Shown here piece by piece: positions 21,590 to 30,293 of a DNA stretch of 64,000 bases. The number at the start of each line of letters is the position of its first letter. The stretch's first letter is position 1. This DNA is from Macrothele yani (taxonomy: Eukaryota > Arthropoda > Arachnida > Araneae > Macrothelidae). The position numbers and the translations under genes are program-made. The stretch is from the NCBI GenBank assembly GCA_039090855.1, contig CM077013.1, forward strand, positions 143,055,240 through 143,119,239, given 5' to 3'. Under the pieces are notes generated by a model that worked only from the letters and a program-made list of their open reading frames with translations, was not told where the DNA came from and did not search any database.

Positions 21590-21805
21590 ACGATTCGTCC
21601 AACGACGATTGGTCCAATGCCGATTCGTCTAATGTCCGATTCGTCCAATGCCGATTGGTCCAATGTCCGATTCGTCCAATATCCGATTCGTCCAATATCC
21701 GATTCGTCCAATGCCGATTCGTCCAATGGTACGATTGGTCCAATGCCGATTTGTCCAATGGTACGATTGGTCCAACGCCGATTCGTCCAATGGTATCATC
21801 TTACC
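21590..21805. repeat. Left foldback arm minisatellite
   Basis: About 14 units of GATTCGTCCAATGCC / GATTGGTCCAATGTCC alternate irregularly. The long open frames here (runs of PIRPM/NADSSN) come only from the repeat. Confidence 0.9.
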
Positions 21806-21879
21806 AACGGTAAACCGCTTTATTTTCCAGAAAGGAATAATGATTTAAATTATTCTGCTCATTATATCCTTTTGAAAGT

Positions 21880-22240
21880 TCATCTCCGTATATTTGGTAA
21901 TTGTAAACATTTTACATGAACCTGGTAAAAGGCACTCAATGGAGCATTTCTCAGCTGTTTGCAAAGTACCTAGGCGCCGGACGTTTTAGAATATTTTAAG
22001 TTAAAACCTAGATATTTGGTATTTGTAAAATTTTTATAAAACTTTATAAAAGGCACTCATCGTATCATTTCTCAGCCCTCTAAAAGGCACCTAGGCCGCG
22101 GGCCTGTTTAGAAGACTTTAAGTTACAACCTAGGTATTTGGTATTTGTAAATATGTTATAAAATCGAATAAAAGGCACTCATCGTGTCATTTCTTAGCTC
22201 TTTACGCGCACCTAGGCCTAGGCTTTTTAACACTTTTTAT
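21880..22240. repeat. ~121-bp tandem repeat, left block of foldback core
   Basis: AAAGGCACTCA recurs at about 21930, 22052 and 22173, with neighbours TATTTGGTA.TTGTAAA and CACCTAGGC. Confidence 0.82.
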
Positions 22241-22830
22241 TCTACTGATGTCATATTCTAACGTTTAAGTAAAGTTAAAAATACTATCATAACATTAGTA
22301 AGTTTTCGTGATAGGTAAACGTTATGAATCTGACATCGGTAGAATATAAACTGTTAAAAAGGCCTAGGCCTTACGAATTAACATTTCGTGCCTAAGTAAA
22401 AGCTCAATATTATTAACTTGATTTGATATGTAAACGTTATGAATCTGACATCGGTAGAATTAAAACTGTTAAAAAAGCCTAGGCCTAGAGCCTTATGAAT
22501 TAATATCTCGTGCCAAAGTAAAAGCTCAATATTATTAACTTGATTTGATATGTAAACGTTATGAATCTGACATCGGTAGAATTAAAACTGTTAAAAAAGC
22601 CTAGGCCTAGAGCCTATGAATTAATATCTCGTGCTTAAGTAAAAGCGCAATATTATTAACTTGATTTAATATGTAAACGTTATGAATATGATATCGGTAG
22701 AATACAAAGTGCTAAAAAGGCCTAGGCTTATAGCCTATGAATTAATATTTCGTTCTTACGTAAAAGCGCAATATTATTAATTTGATTTGATATGTAAACG
22801 TTATGAATATGACATCGCTAGAATAAAAAC
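22205..22830. repeat. ~121-bp tandem repeat, right block, palindromic start
   Basis: TGTAAACGTTATGAATCTGA followed by CATCGGTAGAAT recurs about every 121 bp (anchors 22316, 22431, 22553, 22674, 22795). Its first unit is reverse-complementary to 22207-22265, giving a central palindrome with a ~50-bp loop. Confidence 0.85.
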
Positions 22831-23164
22831 TGTGAAAAAGCCTCTGTCCGAACCCGACCAGAACGTTTTCATTGGCCAGTTGGCGGAACTCCACTGCATG
22901 CTACAAACAGAAACGGAAAACTAGTATTTTATATTATTTCATGCAAAAGAGAAGCAATGAAGTTAATTGAACGGCTCGTACATCAGTAACTTCATACGGC
23001 AGCAAGGACAGTAAATAAATAAATAAATAATCTGTAACCACAATATTACGCATGAAATGTAACATTATTTTACATTCTTTGTACTACCGGCACTTTCGTA
23101 TAACATCGGAGATAAAATCAGAACAGCTGAGATTTTTATAACACGAGTAGCACTTTGGACAGAT

Positions 23165-23290
23165 AGGACGGAATTGGACCAATCGGCATTGGACCAATCG
23201 TACCATTGGACGAATCGTACCTTTGGACCAATTGTCCATTGGACGAATCGGCATTGGACCAATCGTCGTTGGACGAATCGTACCAGACCC
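23165..23290. repeat. Right foldback arm minisatellite
   Basis: Inverted relative to 21590-21805: ATTGGACCAATCGGC and ATTGGACGAATCGTACC units, about 8. Confidence 0.9.
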
Positions 23291-23299
23291 GTGCAGAAA

Positions 23300-23466
23300 T
23301 TGTTTCGCCTGATTTCAACAGTTCGAAGTACAGTACTCCATGCATGTCTCACCACACACACACACAACAGCATTTTCCCCCGTGGATATCGTGTTTTGCA
23401 ATGAATGTTGATGGCTGGCCTGGGTCGACCCAGGATCGCTTGCGTACGGGGTTGTCGCAACAGACC
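23300..23466 (-). mobile_element. Inverted duplicate of mariner, part 2
   Basis: On the minus strand it reads SGDEKWVCYDNPVRKRSW-like codons, then INIHCKTRYPRGKMLLCV and a short (GT)n, so it continues 21411-21571 across the foldback element. Confidence 0.83.
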
Positions 23467-24254
23467 CATTTTTCATCCCCGAGACATTCATTTGTTGCCT
23501 GAAAAACGGCCAAAGATCATTGATGCTAATGGCCAATATTTTGTTGAATAATTGTGCACTGGTTTCCTGATTGTTCATGCTTCTTTTCTCCTTAAAACGG
23601 TGGAAATCTTTGCTTACCGCTAATATAAATAACACCAGCCACTAAGCTCTGTTAATCAGAGTTATTCTTGTCATTCAGATAGGAAAGTCAGCGTACTTAA
23701 ACGAGCTTGTCAAAGCCAAATTGTAATGGTCAGACAACTGGGTCAAAATATTTCGGAGACGGCGGCTTATGGGGTTCTCACAGTCAGCCATACAACGAAC
23801 AACAGTAGAAAGAAGGATGCATGCATTTGGGTTTATCACAAAGTACGAACATTACGTACCTCATGACCTATCTGCAAGAAATCGATCAGACAGAATCTTT
23901 CTTTGCACGCGTGTCACAGAAATGAACCTTTCTTGGAACGATTAGTTACGGGTGATGAAAAGTGGTTCCTTTACAGAAATGGAAAGCGTTAAAGGACTGC
24001 ATGATCATTTGAAGTGCCTGCTCAATCGACTTTAAGAGGAGGGCAGCATCCGTAAAAGATCTTGTTAAGTGTATGGTGAGATGTCAAGGGGGTAATCCAC
24101 TGGGAGCTGCTTGCTTCTAATCAAACGATAAATTCTGACCTGTACTTCCAACAGTTTGAAAGGCTGAAAGAAACACTGAAATCTAGGTGTAAAGCACAGG
24201 GTAATCGCATAGGAATCAATTTAAAACCCAACAGCGCAAGGCCACATACAGCTT

Positions 24255-24466
24255 TTTTTTTGGAGGGGGAGAGGGAGGTTAACGACCACCGTGAGGCTAC
24301 AAGAAATCGCTCGTCCCTAATTTAAGGCCACTAGTTCTAGGGAAAAGAGACAACTAGTGCAATAAAACAAACACAATATCCATGCCTCACCGGTGTTCGA
24401 ACCCGGAAACATCTCGGACGAATGGTCACAAGCCAGCGCTTAGACCAATGCGCCACCGGGGCGGCG
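24255..24466 (-). mobile_element. SINE copy I in mariner
   Basis: Reverse-oriented SINE: A-tail complement at 24255-24263, GTTAACGACCACCGTGAGG, body, box B GTGTTCGAACCCGG, box A CTTAGACCAATGCGCCACCG, ending CGGGGCGGCG. Target duplication CATACAGCTTTT (24244-24255) / CATGCAGCTTTT (24468-24479). Confidence 0.9.
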
Positions 24467-24815
24467 CCATGCAGCTTTTCCTAATCAGAGAAAATGACTG
24501 GCATACAGCTCCACCGGGGCGGCCTCATACAGCTTTACCCAATCAGAGAAAATGACTGGCATACAGCTCCACCGCGGTGGCCCCTTACAGCTTTACCCAA
24601 TCAGGGAACCAATCACAGAAAATGATTGGCATACAGCTCCTCAGGAGCGGCCCCAAACAGCTTTACCCAATCAGAGAAAATGACTGGCATACAGCTCCAC
24701 CGGGGGCGCCCCATACAGCTTTACCCAATCAGAGAGAACGACTGGGATACAGCTCCACCGGGACGGCCCGGTACAGCTTTATTCAATCAGAGAAAATGAC
24801 TGGACATTGGATGGG
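24466..24815. repeat. 58-bp tandem array of the SINE-mariner junction
   Basis: Anchors (CATACAGCTT and variants) at 24468, 24526, 24584, 24654, 24712 and 24770: five units of 58 bp (one of 70) plus a final part. Each unit is ~34 bp of mariner (TACCCAATCAGAGAAAATGA), a CATACAGCT site copy, and ~15 bp of SINE head (CCACCGGGGCGGCC). Confidence 0.92.
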
Positions 24816-25114
24816 AAGTGTTACCTCAGCTCCATATTTCCCTGACCTTGGACCTACGGACACCGTTTTCGATCTCTTCAGAACAACTTCGCTGGAAAAA
24901 CCTTCCATAAAGTTGAAGATGTCGAAACTGCATCAGAAGAATTTTCTGACCCCAAAACGGAGGAGTTCTACAAAAGGAGAATTCAGTTACTACCGGAAAG
25001 ATGTCAACAGGTCATAAATAATAAGGACAATTATGCAAAACAATAAAGATGTTATTTATTCAGAACCGTTTGTTTTTTTGTCTCTACTAATAAAACGGAT
25101 AGAACTTTTGTAGA

Positions 25115-25346
25115 CATCTAATAGTAAAGGTCCATGTCTCTGCTCCAGAAGTAAGAAATGGAAGGCAGCACTGATTAAACACATTTCCGTTGAGACATAA
25201 CGAATGGAAAATTAATTTGCTCTTGAAAATTTTTCCGTTACTTCCAAATGCTCCCCAACAAAGTTTTACATGCCTATTGATTTCTTATATCATGCGGTCC
25301 TTGCTTGAAATCTGTTATCCAAGGTAAATATAGGCGTCGAGCTTTA
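25115..25346 (-). mobile_element. RTE LINE fragment (part 1)
   Basis: Matches 34135-34330 of the full RTE copy in the same orientation (GGTCCATGTCTC, TTAAACACATTTCCGTTGAG, CCAAGGTAAATATAGGCG); on the minus strand it gives YIYLG. Broken by the mariner at 25349-26646. Confidence 0.85.
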
Positions 25347-25348
25347 TA

Positions 25349-26646
25349 CAAAGGCCGTTGCATAAAAACTAAGAGTAATTTTTTTGAGTTGGCAACAGTG
25401 CGAAGGGGAAAAATAACCACCAGACGACTAACTGAATTAAGGAAGTATCTATGGCAACAGTTGTTAGCTGTGACAGACGATCCTGGTTTTGTTATTGCGC
25501 AGTTGTTTCAAGTACATCTGCATTTCGTCATACAGCTATGGAGGTAAGTGACTCAGATTTAAGAACTGTTGTGCGAAAAAATTGTTACCGTTTGGGTAAA
25601 ACGATTCCAGAAACAGTGGATTTAATGAAAAAAGATTACAAAGTTAAATGTTTTGGTGAGTCAGCGATTTCTAGATTGCACCATGATTTGAAAAAATTGC
25701 GTTTGTCGGCAGAACTCACTCCTAGGCCTGGTTGACCTCAAAGTGTTGTTACGGAGCGTATTGTTAACACTGTTTGGGCAATCCTGCAAGAAGATCGACG
25801 AATACCGTGTGAACACATAGCGGCGTCAACTAATATTTCAAAAACGACGGCATTCTGCACTGTACGTGACAAATTACTGTTGCATCGTGTGTGTTCCAGA
25901 TGGGTACCTCATCACCTGACGAGAGAACAATCGTTAGCCAGAGTTCAGATGTGTCATGAGTGGAAACAAATGATTGCAAAGGATCCAAACTTTCTAAACA
26001 CAGTAATAACTGCCGATGAAACATGGGTCCACTATTTCGACCCCCTCACGAAGCGTGCAACGAATGTTTGGAAACACATTGGAAAAAAGTCCGTCAAACT
26101 AAATCAACTGGGAAAGTGATGATGGTAATTTTCTTTGATCATAAAGGTGTAATTTACCACCATGCTGTTCCACAAATTACTGTCAATGGTGAGTATTACA
26201 TTTCAATCTTCAAGAGTCCGCGACGACACATAGCGATTAATCGAACGGAACTGGTGGACAAGTGGACCCTACACCATGATAACGCCCGCCCACATGTGGC
26301 TTCTTGTATGCAACAGTTTCTCACTAAATACAGTGTTGAAATCATGCCACAGCCTGCGTACAGTCCTGATCTCGCCCCGTGTGATTTCTGCTTGTTTCCA
26401 ACAATGAAGGAGAAGTTCCGTGGCGCAACATTTAACATAGAGCTGACGTTTTTCAAGCTGTACTGGGTCGCTAAAGCAACTTCCAAAAATGCCTTCGCCA
26501 CATGCTTTGAAAAGTGGACTGAACGTTGGGACCGTTGCATATCATCCGAGGGAAGATACTTTGAGAAAGATTAACATATATTTTGTTGAACCTATATTTC
26601 TTCATTTTGGCCGATTTTACTCTCACTTTTTATGGAACGGCCGTTG
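25349..26646 (+). mobile_element. Mariner transposon, full length
   Basis: The left end CAAAGGCCGTTGCATAAAAA and right end, reversed, CAACGGCCGTTCCATAAAAA are TIRs flanked by TA (25347-25348, 26647-26648). 1298 bp, the usual mariner size. Inserted in an RTE fragment that resumes at 26649. Confidence 0.94.
25541..26574 (+). pseudogene. Mariner transposase, near-complete with stop and frameshifts
   Basis: From MEVSDSDLRTVVRKNCYRLG (HTH) to ISSEGRYFEKD. The first frame stops at 25733-25735 (after LTPRPG). The frame then runs ILQEDRRIPCEHIAASTNIS, TADETWVHYFDPLTKRAT (first Asp), and after a shift near 26117 KVMMVIFFDHKGVIYHHAVP, LHHDNARPHVA (second Asp) and PQPAYSPDLAPCDFCLFPTM (third acidic residue Asp). 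This is the mariner DD34D arrangement with all three acids retained, interrupted by one stop and about one frameshift. Confidence 0.9.
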
Positions 26647-26648
26647 TA

Positions 26649-26815
26649 CATCAAATTTGTTTTCTGTAAATTTATTTTTAAGCCTACTTCTGTACTTCTG
26701 TCAGCACGTTCCTGTGCCATACTTCGCTGCTCTAAGGTGTTACTTGGAAAAATAACTATGGCGTCAGTAAAACGAAGATCGGTTAAATAAATTCAGTTAA
26801 ATATTTATGTCCTTA
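26649..26815 (-). mobile_element. RTE LINE fragment (part 2)
   Basis: On the minus strand: FADA/T-like catalytic region (GCGTCAGTAAAACGAAGATC complement), then EVGLKINLQKTNLM up to the mariner junction. Continues 25115-25346. Confidence 0.82.
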
Positions 26816-26820
26816 AAACA

Positions 26821-27654
26821 TAAGTAGTTGCGTTTAAACCTTCCGTATGGTGATATATCCTAAGAAACATTTCGGGGTGTAATGTAAAAAGATCGTCAAC
26901 AATTCTGTAGAAGAAGAGGGCGATGTTTTTTACGCTAGCAAGATGACGAAAAGTTAAAGAAAATTTTTGTATTTATTAAACTTATTCTATAACTTCAAGA
27001 GTGTTTGCAGTGCATAGCATTTTTTTTGAGAACTGCAGCATGCTTACTAGGATGATAAATGCGGGTTACAGAAGATACATATCTGAAGGACTTCGCTAAA
27101 TGGCTCAAAGAGGAATGTGGGATAGTGTATGAAAGATTTTCATGTTGTTTCGGAGTATCTCTAATGTTTCCAACAGACCAAATGTAAGAAACCAGAGTCC
27201 CTACTGGCAAATGTGCTTCTGATCCCCTAGCCTTCCGCTATTAAATATGGAAGAGCATTAGTACAGCGAGAGAGGAAACAGAACTGAAGAAACGGATTAC
27301 CTGGTGGTGTTTCCCTTGGAGATGAGGATGAAGGGGAATTACTTTTCCCACGGACCGCAAATACTCACCACTAAAAGCAACTAAATATTTACAATCTTAA
27401 TCTAAGTAGGACTGTGTTTGGACTGGGACTAAACTGGCCAACATAGTTTTTCTGCTGATATATCACATGTGTGCTCAGGTTTAAAATATCCTTTTCTAAT
27501 CTTCGATTTCCATCTATTTATTTTTGTACGATCTAGAGGTCACCAAAAGAAAGTATTTTCAGGACCTCATCCTTTTGCAGATGAAGTCAGGGCCTGAATA
27601 TAGCGGAGAAACAGGGGCTACAGCCCCAAGGCTTCCACAATGACTGATTAATTA
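26821..27654. other. Interval with no supported gene
   Basis: No supported feature; a 71-codon minus frame (26995-27210) has no recognisable domain. Confidence 0.45.
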
Positions 27655-28003
27655 TGATTTGCAGCCTAGTTTGGAGGATGAATTGGTGCAATTCGTCGCT
27701 TTCATCGATATATACAAAAACGATTTTAATTGAAAAAGTGAGCCAAAAGAGGTGTTTTATTATATGATTCTTGCTAATAATAATAATAATAATAATAGTA
27801 ACAATTTTCGAGCCATTTTTCCTAATTTTGAAATTGTTTTACGAATTTATTTATCATTGATGGTGTCTTATTATAGTGGAGAGAGATCCTTTTCGAAGAT
27901 GAAACTGATTAAAAATAGATTGGCCAGTACAATGTTGCAAGCACTCCTGTTAAATCAGTCAATTCTTAGTATTGGAAGCGACAACTCGATTTTTCCTGAA
28001 TAA
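27655..28003 (+). pseudogene. hAT-type transposase C-terminal remnant
   Basis: SLEDELVQFVAFIDIYKNDF, a stop, then 27752-28003: FPNFEIVLRIYLSLMVSYYS, GERSFSKMKLIKNRLASTML. This pattern, LRIYLxLxVxxxxGERSFSxLKxIKNxLRSTM, is the hAT C-terminal dimerisation domain as found in ZMYM/DUF4371-like transposases. An (AAT)n run inserts eight Asn before it. No upstream catalytic domain or element ends are seen, so it is a truncated relic. Confidence 0.85.
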
Positions 28004-28197
28004 CTGACGCTTTTGCATCAGAGAAATCAGGTAAAGTTTTTTTTATAAAGAAACATTACACAATTTCGTAGCTCCAGAATCGTCAGTTTGACGCATATAA
28101 GTTCTGGTATATTTTCCTGGGGGTAAATATAATGTTTGTAAACCTTATATTTTATGACCACATGAAGAGCATATTCTATCTCCAAATGAATAACAAG

Positions 28198-29640
28198 AAA
28201 GATGACACCGAATTTTCGGTTGTAATGAACATGTCTTTTGAATCCATTCCAAGGCGAATTAAATTTATCGAAGATATTCAAAGTCAATGGAACCGGTACG
28301 GAGAATAAAGAAAGAAGTTTTTCAATCAAATTTTTAATCCCGCAGATATTGCTGTAAACGGAAACATGAACTTACAGCCTCTGGTAGCAGACTGGTGCAC
28401 CATGAAAAATTTGAAATTATGTGAGAAACATTTTTCAGCGGAAACGTTCTCCAACAAAGAAAGAATTTTATACTCGGACTCTTAGAAGTAGAGATATCGA
28501 CAAAAATGAGATATACATGTGCGCCTCCTGGAGGAAAAACCACGTATTATTTCAACAAGAAACTATTTTGAAAAGGTTTTCCAAGGTGAGCGGTATTGGT
28601 CCACGAAATAATTTTTTCAATTAAGTTTTCAGGAGCTCATATTTTGCTGCAAATACATCAGAAACAGAAAATAACACTTACGCCCCCTGGTGGCCAAACC
28701 ATTCTTTACCAAATATTAGAAAATATATGAAAAACATTTCCCATCAGGAGCTGTGTGCGACACAGGGAGAATTTTTTCAAATCGGAGTTCTAGAAGCAGA
28801 TATATCGGGGAAAACGCAATTTATCTTAACGCTCCCTAGCTGAAAGTCTGTGAATTACTAGAAAATTTTGAAATTATATGAAAGACAATTTGCACCGGAA
28901 ACGTTATCCAGCAAAGAAGGAATTTTTTAAATTCGGACTCTTAGAAGTAGAGACATTTACAAAATTAAGAGAAACATCTACGCCCCTGGCTGAGAAACAA
29001 TGTAATATTTTAAGAAGAAAATATTCCGAAAAGGTTTACCGACGTGAGTGGCATCGATCCACGAACGAAATTTTTCAATCGAGATTTTAGAAGCTCAGAC
29101 TTTGCTGCAAATACATCCGAAGCAGAAATTAACACTTACACCCACTTAGTGGCCAAACCATTTTTACCAAAAATCAGAAATTATACGCAAAATATTTCTT
29201 ATCAGGAGTTGTATCCGCTGCAGAAAGAAATTTTCAAATCGGAGGTTTAGAAGCAGAGATACCGGGAAAAACGCGATTTACTTTTACGCCCCCTAGCGGA
29301 AAATCTATGCGTAACTTGACAAAGTGGAATCGAAATGTAAAAAAATGTTTTTCAATCGGATCTTCAGAAGAAAATAGATGGAATAAAATGTATTTTGAAT
29401 TTGTCATCTGCATTTAAGCCATTCAGCGGCGAAACTGTGCATCATAAAAAAAAATAAAAAAAATAAAAAACACACAATGAAATAATGGATCATCATTCGC
29501 ACATTTCAAGCTTCCCAAGACAAAATGATTTTTTGAAATCGGACTAATATTTGCGAGATATGGTTGGTGTCCGCAGACGGACGTAAAGATGGATAAGTCG
29601 GTAACATAAGTACGATCTTTTTTGCAAAAGACGTGCTAAA
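28198..29640 (+). mobile_element. CTCF-motif tandem-array element, copy 1
   Basis: Head AAAGATGACACCGAATTTTC (28198, preceded by AACAAG) is shared with copy 2. It is followed by about seven ~152-bp units, each with TTTTTCAA(A/T)CGGA, TAGAAGCAGAGATAT and a CGCCCCCTGGTGGC-like core. Cores lie at 28518, 28680, 28826, 28980, 29133, 29285 and 29415. The tail has GTCCGCAGACGGACG and AAAAGACGTGCTAA. No protein is coded. Confidence 0.75.
28681..28696 (-). promoter_or_regulatory. CTCF-like core motif (best match)
   Basis: On the minus strand this reads TGGCCACCAGGGGGCG, identical to the 16 most informative bases of the vertebrate CTCF consensus. Binding is inferred only; the host's CTCF specificity is unknown. 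Confidence 0.5.
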
Positions 29641-30189
29641 ACTTAACATAAGCAATGTGCATTTTGGATTAGGAAAATAAAATCGAAAATGCAAATTCAA
29701 TACGGTAATTTCTTAATCCAATAAAACATTAACCTTCAATAAAAATAAAGTAATATCACTTTACAGTATATATAAGACTTCATTTTGTGACCCAGTTGCC
29801 CAATAGTTTTAAGGACTTCCACACTGTAACCACTCCTGGGGCTTGAAATCTCTTATTCGGCCTTGTATGGAGCCATATCCCATTTGTTTCACACATTGAA
29901 GGAACTTTTATTTTAAGATATACAGGCAAAAGTAAAATGAAATGAATACTTCCATGTAAAACAAATAAGTATGAAAACAATTCGTCGTATATTTTTGTTC
30001 GATATCCCTTTATAAGTCTTTCAGAATGAACAAATGGAATATAAATTTTTTCGGTGAGCGGCAGTAGTGCACTTTCTGTTTACTCCAAACATAGGGTCTC
30101 TGTGTTCGCTAACACTACGCCAGAGAAATAACGAAGAGTTACATGACTTCTACTCCAAAAGACAATACCAAGGCACATCAACTTGCATA
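29641..30189. other. Interval with no supported gene
   Basis: AT-rich; nothing recognisable. Confidence 0.45.
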
Positions 30190-30293
30190 TACACTGTACT
30201 GACAAAAGTCACCGGACCCCCTTCAAAGGCAAACAAACGGATCCGCTGCATTGTTGAGATGCCCGGTACAGCTACAAACAGTATAAAAACAAG

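Larger units (their letters stand above)
21581..23290. mobile_element. Foldback-type transposon, 9-bp target duplication
   Basis: 1710 bp flanked by the direct repeat GTGCAGAAA (21572-21580 and 23291-23299). Its ends are inverted copies: CGGTCCCGGACGATTCGTCC at left; GGGTCTGGTACGATTCGTCC, reversed, at right. Both continue CAACGACGATTGGTCCAATG. The arms are minisatellites of a ~15-16 bp unit (GATTCGTCCAATGCC / GATTGGTCCAATGCC): about 225 bp left, 125 bp right. A 9-bp duplication and tandem-repeat arms are known in foldback and Mutator-like elements. I see no transposase. Confidence 0.85.
20382..23623 (+). mobile_element. Mariner expanded by inverted duplication and foldback insertion
   Basis: The left end TTAGGGGTATGAAAAAGTTT and right end, reversed, TTAGCGGTAAGCAAAGATTT are imperfect TIRs with TA outside (20380-20381, 23624-23625). 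A mariner is normally ~1.3 kb; this spans 3242 bp. Plus-oriented parts are 20382-~21410 and ~23482-23623. In between, 21411-21571 and 23300-23466 are a minus-oriented partial copy of the same mariner, itself split by a foldback element (21581-23290). Confidence 0.82.
23750..25017 (+). pseudogene. Mariner transposase, interrupted
   Basis: Readable mariner blocks in several frames: SQPYNEQQ-like HTH end near 23790; LERLVTGDEKWFLYRNGK at ~23935 (first Asp); SVW.DVKGVIHWELL at ~24070-24110; NQTINSDLYFQQFERLKETL at ~24120-24180; then NLKPNSARPHTA at ~24220, where mariners have HDNARPHTA, so the second Asp is not seen. The SINE and repeat array break the gene here. Past them, SLQNNFAGKTFHKVEDVETA and EEFYKRRIQLLPERCQQVIN match the mariner C-terminus. 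Confidence 0.82.
23680..25060 (+). mobile_element. Second mariner, 5'-damaged, split by SINE and junction array
   Basis: Mariner coding remnants run from about 23750 to 24250 and resume at 24815-25017. Between them lie a minus SINE (24255-24466) and a 58-bp tandem array. Ends are not clear; the 3' side probably finishes near 25060-25110. Confidence 0.78.

Noticed and set aside
21495..21848. Frames rich in PIRPM or HWTNR repeats
   Set aside because: Produced by the foldback arm minisatellite.
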